DNA of 25,110 nucleotides, taken from the NCBI GenBank assembly GCA_002373715.1, contig DFLI01000064.1, positions 1 through 25,110 on the forward strand, in the 5' to 3' direction. Numbering within the stretch: the stretch's first letter is position 1; each line of letters opens with the position of its first letter. The notes beneath the pieces are model-generated. The model made no database searches and was not told the origin of the DNA. It was given only the letters and a program-made list of their open reading frames with translations. A program made the translations under genes and the position numbers. Below are positions 22,661-25,110 of the stretch, one piece after another. Source of the DNA: Bacteroidales bacterium UBA3623 (GTDB lineage: Bacteria > Bacteroidota > Bacteroidia > Bacteroidales > UBA932).

Positions 22661-23771
22661 ATTCGTAAATCTCTTTCAACTTTTCGGCCAGTTTCTTGCC
22701 GCGGAGCCCGCGGGCTACCACCGTGCCTTCAGGGTCTATGAGAAGGTTGTCGGGAATGGCGTTCACGGAGTATACTTCGGAGGCCACCGTTTTCCAATAC
22801 TTGAGGTCGGAAAGGTGAATCCAGGGCATCTCCCATTCACTGATGGCCTGTACCCAGGGCTCTTTCTCCTTGTCAAAGGAAAGACCTACAATCTGGAATC
22901 CCTTGCTGTGGTACTTTTTATAAGCTTCCACTACATTGGGCATCTCGGCCTTGCAGGGACCGCACCAGGAGGCCCAGAAATCTACCAGAACCCAGTTTCC
23001 CTGGCCCACGTACTCGCTTAGCTTGTGCAGGTTACCGTCCGGGTCTGCTTCTTCCAGATCCAGGAACTTCTGTCCCACAATGGATTCCTTGGCGTTATTG
23101 GCCTCCACTTCCTGGGCATGCTCCTCGTCAAACCGGCGCTTGACTTCCTGCGTGTAGGGGTGCTTGGTAAAGGGAACGTCCAGAGATACCAGTTCCAGGA
23201 ACTTGTCGTCTCCGGCCAGCACGGGAACGTCTTCGATAAAGGCAACCGGAATGATATTGTCCAGGTTGTCTTCAATCATTTTCACGTAGCTCTCTCCAAT
23301 CTCTTCCACCATATTCTGGTACTGAGCCATGAACTCTGTTTCGCGGGCCTCCTGCTCTGCCCGGGGCAGGGCCATGAAAGCGCGAACAAAGTTGTTAAAT
23401 CGGCCCATGAACTCTCCGTTTTTCCTGTCGCACTCCGTCAGCTTGGTATTGAGGGCCGATCCGATGGTGGTGGTGTCGGCCACGTCAATCTGAACGGGCT
23501 CGCCGTCATTGAAGAGAGGGAAGTACCAGTCTGCGCCGTCTATCCGGAGGGATAGGAGGGCATCCTTGGCGGCCTTGCCTTGCAGGGTGAAACTGCCATC
23601 GGCCACATGGGTGCTGTCAATGGCGGTGTTGGAGAGTTTGTCTACCAGGTAAACAGCCGCGCCCTCCTGAGGGGCGTTGGACCCGGTTACTGAGTAACGG
23701 AAACTGCTCCCGGAGCAGGCCACTAAGGCGGCAGCCGTTACCGAGAGCAGGATAACAGAAATGTATTTCAT
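22659..23771 (-). CDS. TlpA-like thioredoxin-fold lipoprotein with DUF4369-type N-terminus
   Basis: The 370-residue protein has a lipoprotein signal (AAALVA before Cys19). Residues about 25-120 look like the DUF4369 beta domain (FRYSVTGSNAP, VYLVDKLSNTAIDSTHVADG, SFTLQGKA). A helical middle region (about 120-235) follows. The C-terminal thioredoxin-like AhpC/TSA domain has WVLVDFWASWCGPCKAEMP with the CxxC pair C270/C273, and the cis-proline at P340 (AIPDNLLID). It should act as a thiol:disulfide reductant in the periplasm, attached to a membrane. Proteins of this build are common in Bacteroidales and their partners are mostly unknown. It begins four bases after the HdeD-like gene and is co-transcribed with it. 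Confidence 0.92.
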   Translation of the reverse strand: MKYISVILLSVTAAALVACSGSSFRYSVTGSNAPQEGAAVYLVDKLSNTAIDSTHVADGSFTLQGKAAKDALLSLRIDGADWYFPLFNDGEPVQIDVADTTTIGSALNTKLTECDRKNGEFMGRFNNFVRAFMALPRAEQEARETEFMAQYQNMVEEIGESYVKMIEDNLDNIIPVAFIEDVPVLAGDDKFLELVSLDVPFTKHPYTQEVKRRFDEEHAQEVEANNAKESIVGQKFLDLEEADPDGNLHKLSEYVGQGNWVLVDFWASWCGPCKAEMPNVVEAYKKYHSKGFQIVGLSFDKEKEPWVQAISEWEMPWIHLSDLKYWKTVASEVYSVNAIPDNLLIDPEGTVVARGLRGKKLAEKLKEIYE

Positions 23772-23775
23772 AGGA

Positions 23776-24363
23776 TTACTGCTCTTCCGGAGGAGTAATG
23801 GCTTTCTTGATTTCGTCGACCGTGTTATTGACAGCCTTCTCGAAGCGGTTCACGCCGGCGAGAGCCACCAGATAACTTACACCGATGAGGATGATGCCAA
23901 TGCCGATGAGGGTGGCCAAGGTGACGGCGGAAGCGTCAGGGCTGCGGAATCCCAGGAAGCCCAGAACGATACCGGCAATACCGAAGAGAAGGATAACCCA
24001 CCAATACTGGAAGCCATACTTCTTGTAGTCGAAGCTTTCGATGGTGAGCACAATGCCTTCTGCCATAATCCAGGCTACAAATAAGAAGGGCAGGGAAACA
24101 GCCACAAACAGATTGTTGCACAGGAAAATAATACCCAGAACAATGAGCAGCAGGGCACTGAGCATACGGCTGCCGCTGTTGGGCAGGAACTTCTGCGTGC
24201 GGAAGGTGAAAATGAGCTTGGAAATACCGGCAGCGAGGGTGGCGCAACCAATAACCCATGCTGTTGCAAAGAGAGCGCCGGAGGGCTCGCACAGGCACCA
24301 GATACCTAAAGCAATGAGCAGAATGCCGGAAATGGCCAGCCAGATTTTAGAACTTGTCTTCAT
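23776..24363 (-). CDS. HdeD/DUF308 family membrane protein
   Basis: The 195-residue protein has six hydrophobic spans in three hairpin pairs, in the DUF308 pattern: WLAISGILLIALGIWCL, FATAWVIGCATLAAGISKLI, MLSALLLIVLGIIFL, FLFVAWIMAEGIVLTIESF, WWVILLFGIAGIVLGFLGF and LIGIGIILIGVSYLVALAG. A charged tail (KAVNNTVDEIKKAITPPEEQ) ends the protein in the cytoplasm. HdeD in E. coli contributes to acid resistance; the role here is unknown. It lies four bases upstream of the TlpA-like gene. The 93-base gap before it (24364-24456) is AT-rich; only a poor -7 match, AGAATTTG, was seen on the minus strand near 24407-24414. Confidence 0.85.
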   Translation of the reverse strand: MKTSSKIWLAISGILLIALGIWCLCEPSGALFATAWVIGCATLAAGISKLIFTFRTQKFLPNSGSRMLSALLLIVLGIIFLCNNLFVAVSLPFLFVAWIMAEGIVLTIESFDYKKYGFQYWWVILLFGIAGIVLGFLGFRSPDASAVTLATLIGIGIILIGVSYLVALAGVNRFEKAVNNTVDEIKKAITPPEEQ

Positions 24364-24456
24364 AATATTAATTGGTTAGTTAGTTTTAATAATGCTAAGT
24401 TACACAAATTCTGTTGAAAAACAAGGATTTCTGCAATTACTTTTATGGAAGGGCAA

Positions 24457-25110
24457 TTAACCCAGCACTACGTCCAGCACCATCATGAGGGCAAAACCCA
24501 GGGCAAATCCCACGGTGCCAATATTGGAATGGGCGCCTTCGGAGAACTCCGGAATGAGCTCTTCTACAACCACATAGAGCATGGCTCCGGCCGCGAAGGC
24601 CAGCATGAAGGGCATAAAGCCCAGGACGGCCGATGCCAGCAGCAGGACCAGACCGCCACCCACCGGCTCTACAATTCCGCTGAGAGCCCCTATTCCAAAG
24701 GCTTTCCAGCGGGAATTGCCCGCAGCCCTAAGCGGCATGGAAATGATGGCTCCTTCCGGAACGTTCTGAATGGCTATGCCCAAGGAGAGGGCCAGGGCTC
24801 CGGCCATGTTGAAATCGGCCGTAAGGGCTCCTGCAATGGCTACGCCCACGGCCATTCCTTCCGGGAAGTTGTGGATGGTAACGGCCAGGGCCAGTTTGGC
24901 GGTGCGGGACAGGCTGCTTTTGGGGCCTTCCGCCTCACCGGAAGCGTGGATGTGCGGGGTAACGTAGTCTATGAGCAGCAGGAACGCAAAACCTGCCAGC
25001 AGCCCCACCGTGGGGGCAAAGACGGCCGATGTGCCCGTTCCCAGCCCGATGGCAGGAATGAGCAGCGACCACACGGAAGCGGCCACCATAACGCCGGAAG
25101 CAAAGCCCAG
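24457..25110 (-). CDS. ZIP-family metal transporter (5' end outside window)
   Basis: The 217 codons inside the window run from the right edge to a TAA at 24457-24459; the frame is open to the end of the window, so the N-terminus is missing. The visible part starts LGFASGVMVAASVWSLLIPA, a ZIP transmembrane segment, followed by a His-containing loop (VTPHIHASGEAEG). The two metal-binding helices are IHNFPEGMAVGVAIAG and IQNVPEGAIISMPLRAAG, with IVEPVGGGLVLLLA after them. These are the paired H/Q-N-x-P-E-G motifs of ZIP transporters (ZupT-like). It should import Zn2+ or other divalent metals such as Fe2+ or Mn2+ across the inner membrane. Spacing to the HdeD gene (93 bases) leaves it open whether they form one operon. 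Confidence 0.92.
   Translation of the reverse strand: MGFASGVMVAASVWSLLIPAIGLGTGTSAVFAPTVGLLAGFAFLLLIDYVTPHIHASGEAEGPKSSLSRTAKLALAVTIHNFPEGMAVGVAIAGALTADFNMAGALALSLGIAIQNVPEGAIISMPLRAAGNSRWKAFGIGALSGIVEPVGGGLVLLLASAVLGFMPFMLAFAAGAMLYVVVEELIPEFSEGAHSNIGTVGFALGFALMMVLDVVLG

Noticed and set aside
23776..24363. An acid-resistance island (hdeA/hdeB/hdeD)
   Set aside because: Only an HdeD/DUF308-type membrane protein is present; no HdeA/HdeB-like chaperone or acid regulator is nearby.

Overview
The window looks like a Bacteroidales (Bacteroidota) chromosome, probably from a gut-type species; the genus cannot be fixed from the sequence. The evidence is fimbrillin-family lipoproteins with DUF3575 and DUF5119 partners, a type III glutamine synthetase, a DUF4369/TlpA thioredoxin lipoprotein, a DUF4890 protein, and several promoter -7 boxes of the TAnnTTTG type used by this phylum. 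No tRNA, rRNA, CRISPR array, insertion sequence or integrase was seen.

Region 1 (1-11627) is a surface-appendage and signalling island. On the minus strand, reading leftwards from about 4733, lies a fimbrial operon: a DUF3575 outer-membrane protein, a DUF5119 lipoprotein, two tandem fimbrillin lipoproteins, and the first 11 codons of another exported protein cut by the window edge. A 404-base AT-rich gap separates it from a divergent, tightly packed plus-strand operon of six genes (5138-11627): a third fimbrillin-like lipoprotein, a receiver-only response regulator, a periplasmic TPR protein with one membrane span and no output domain, a small two-span membrane protein, a seven-span membrane-bound AraC regulator, and a hybrid-free sensor histidine kinase with a periplasmic-binding-protein-like sensor. 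The layout suggests that the second operon senses the envelope or surface and controls the first. That link is inference.

Region 2 (11636-14400) holds a minus-strand C69-family dipeptidase, a divergent DUF4890 periplasmic protein with a glycine-rich tail and a strong terminator, and a decayed AraC DNA-binding-domain remnant. The gap upstream of the dipeptidase contains a G-quadruplex-like, hairpin-forming tract.

Region 3 (14408-19701, minus strand) is nhaC, then glnN (GSIII) and guaA. glnN and guaA are two bases apart, which joins glutamine production to a glutamine-consuming enzyme.

Region 4 (19777-22623, plus strand) is a bile acid:sodium symporter family protein followed by the most unusual gene here. 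It is a Na/Pi cotransporter with its PhoU-like domain, and its single reading frame continues into a complete OmpR/PhoB-type winged-helix DNA-binding domain. It would be a phosphate transporter carrying its own apparent transcription-factor domain.

Region 5 (22659-25110, minus strand) is a ZIP metal transporter (5' end outside the window), an HdeD/DUF308 membrane protein and a TlpA-like lipoprotein. It converges on region 4 at a perfect 17-bp hairpin.
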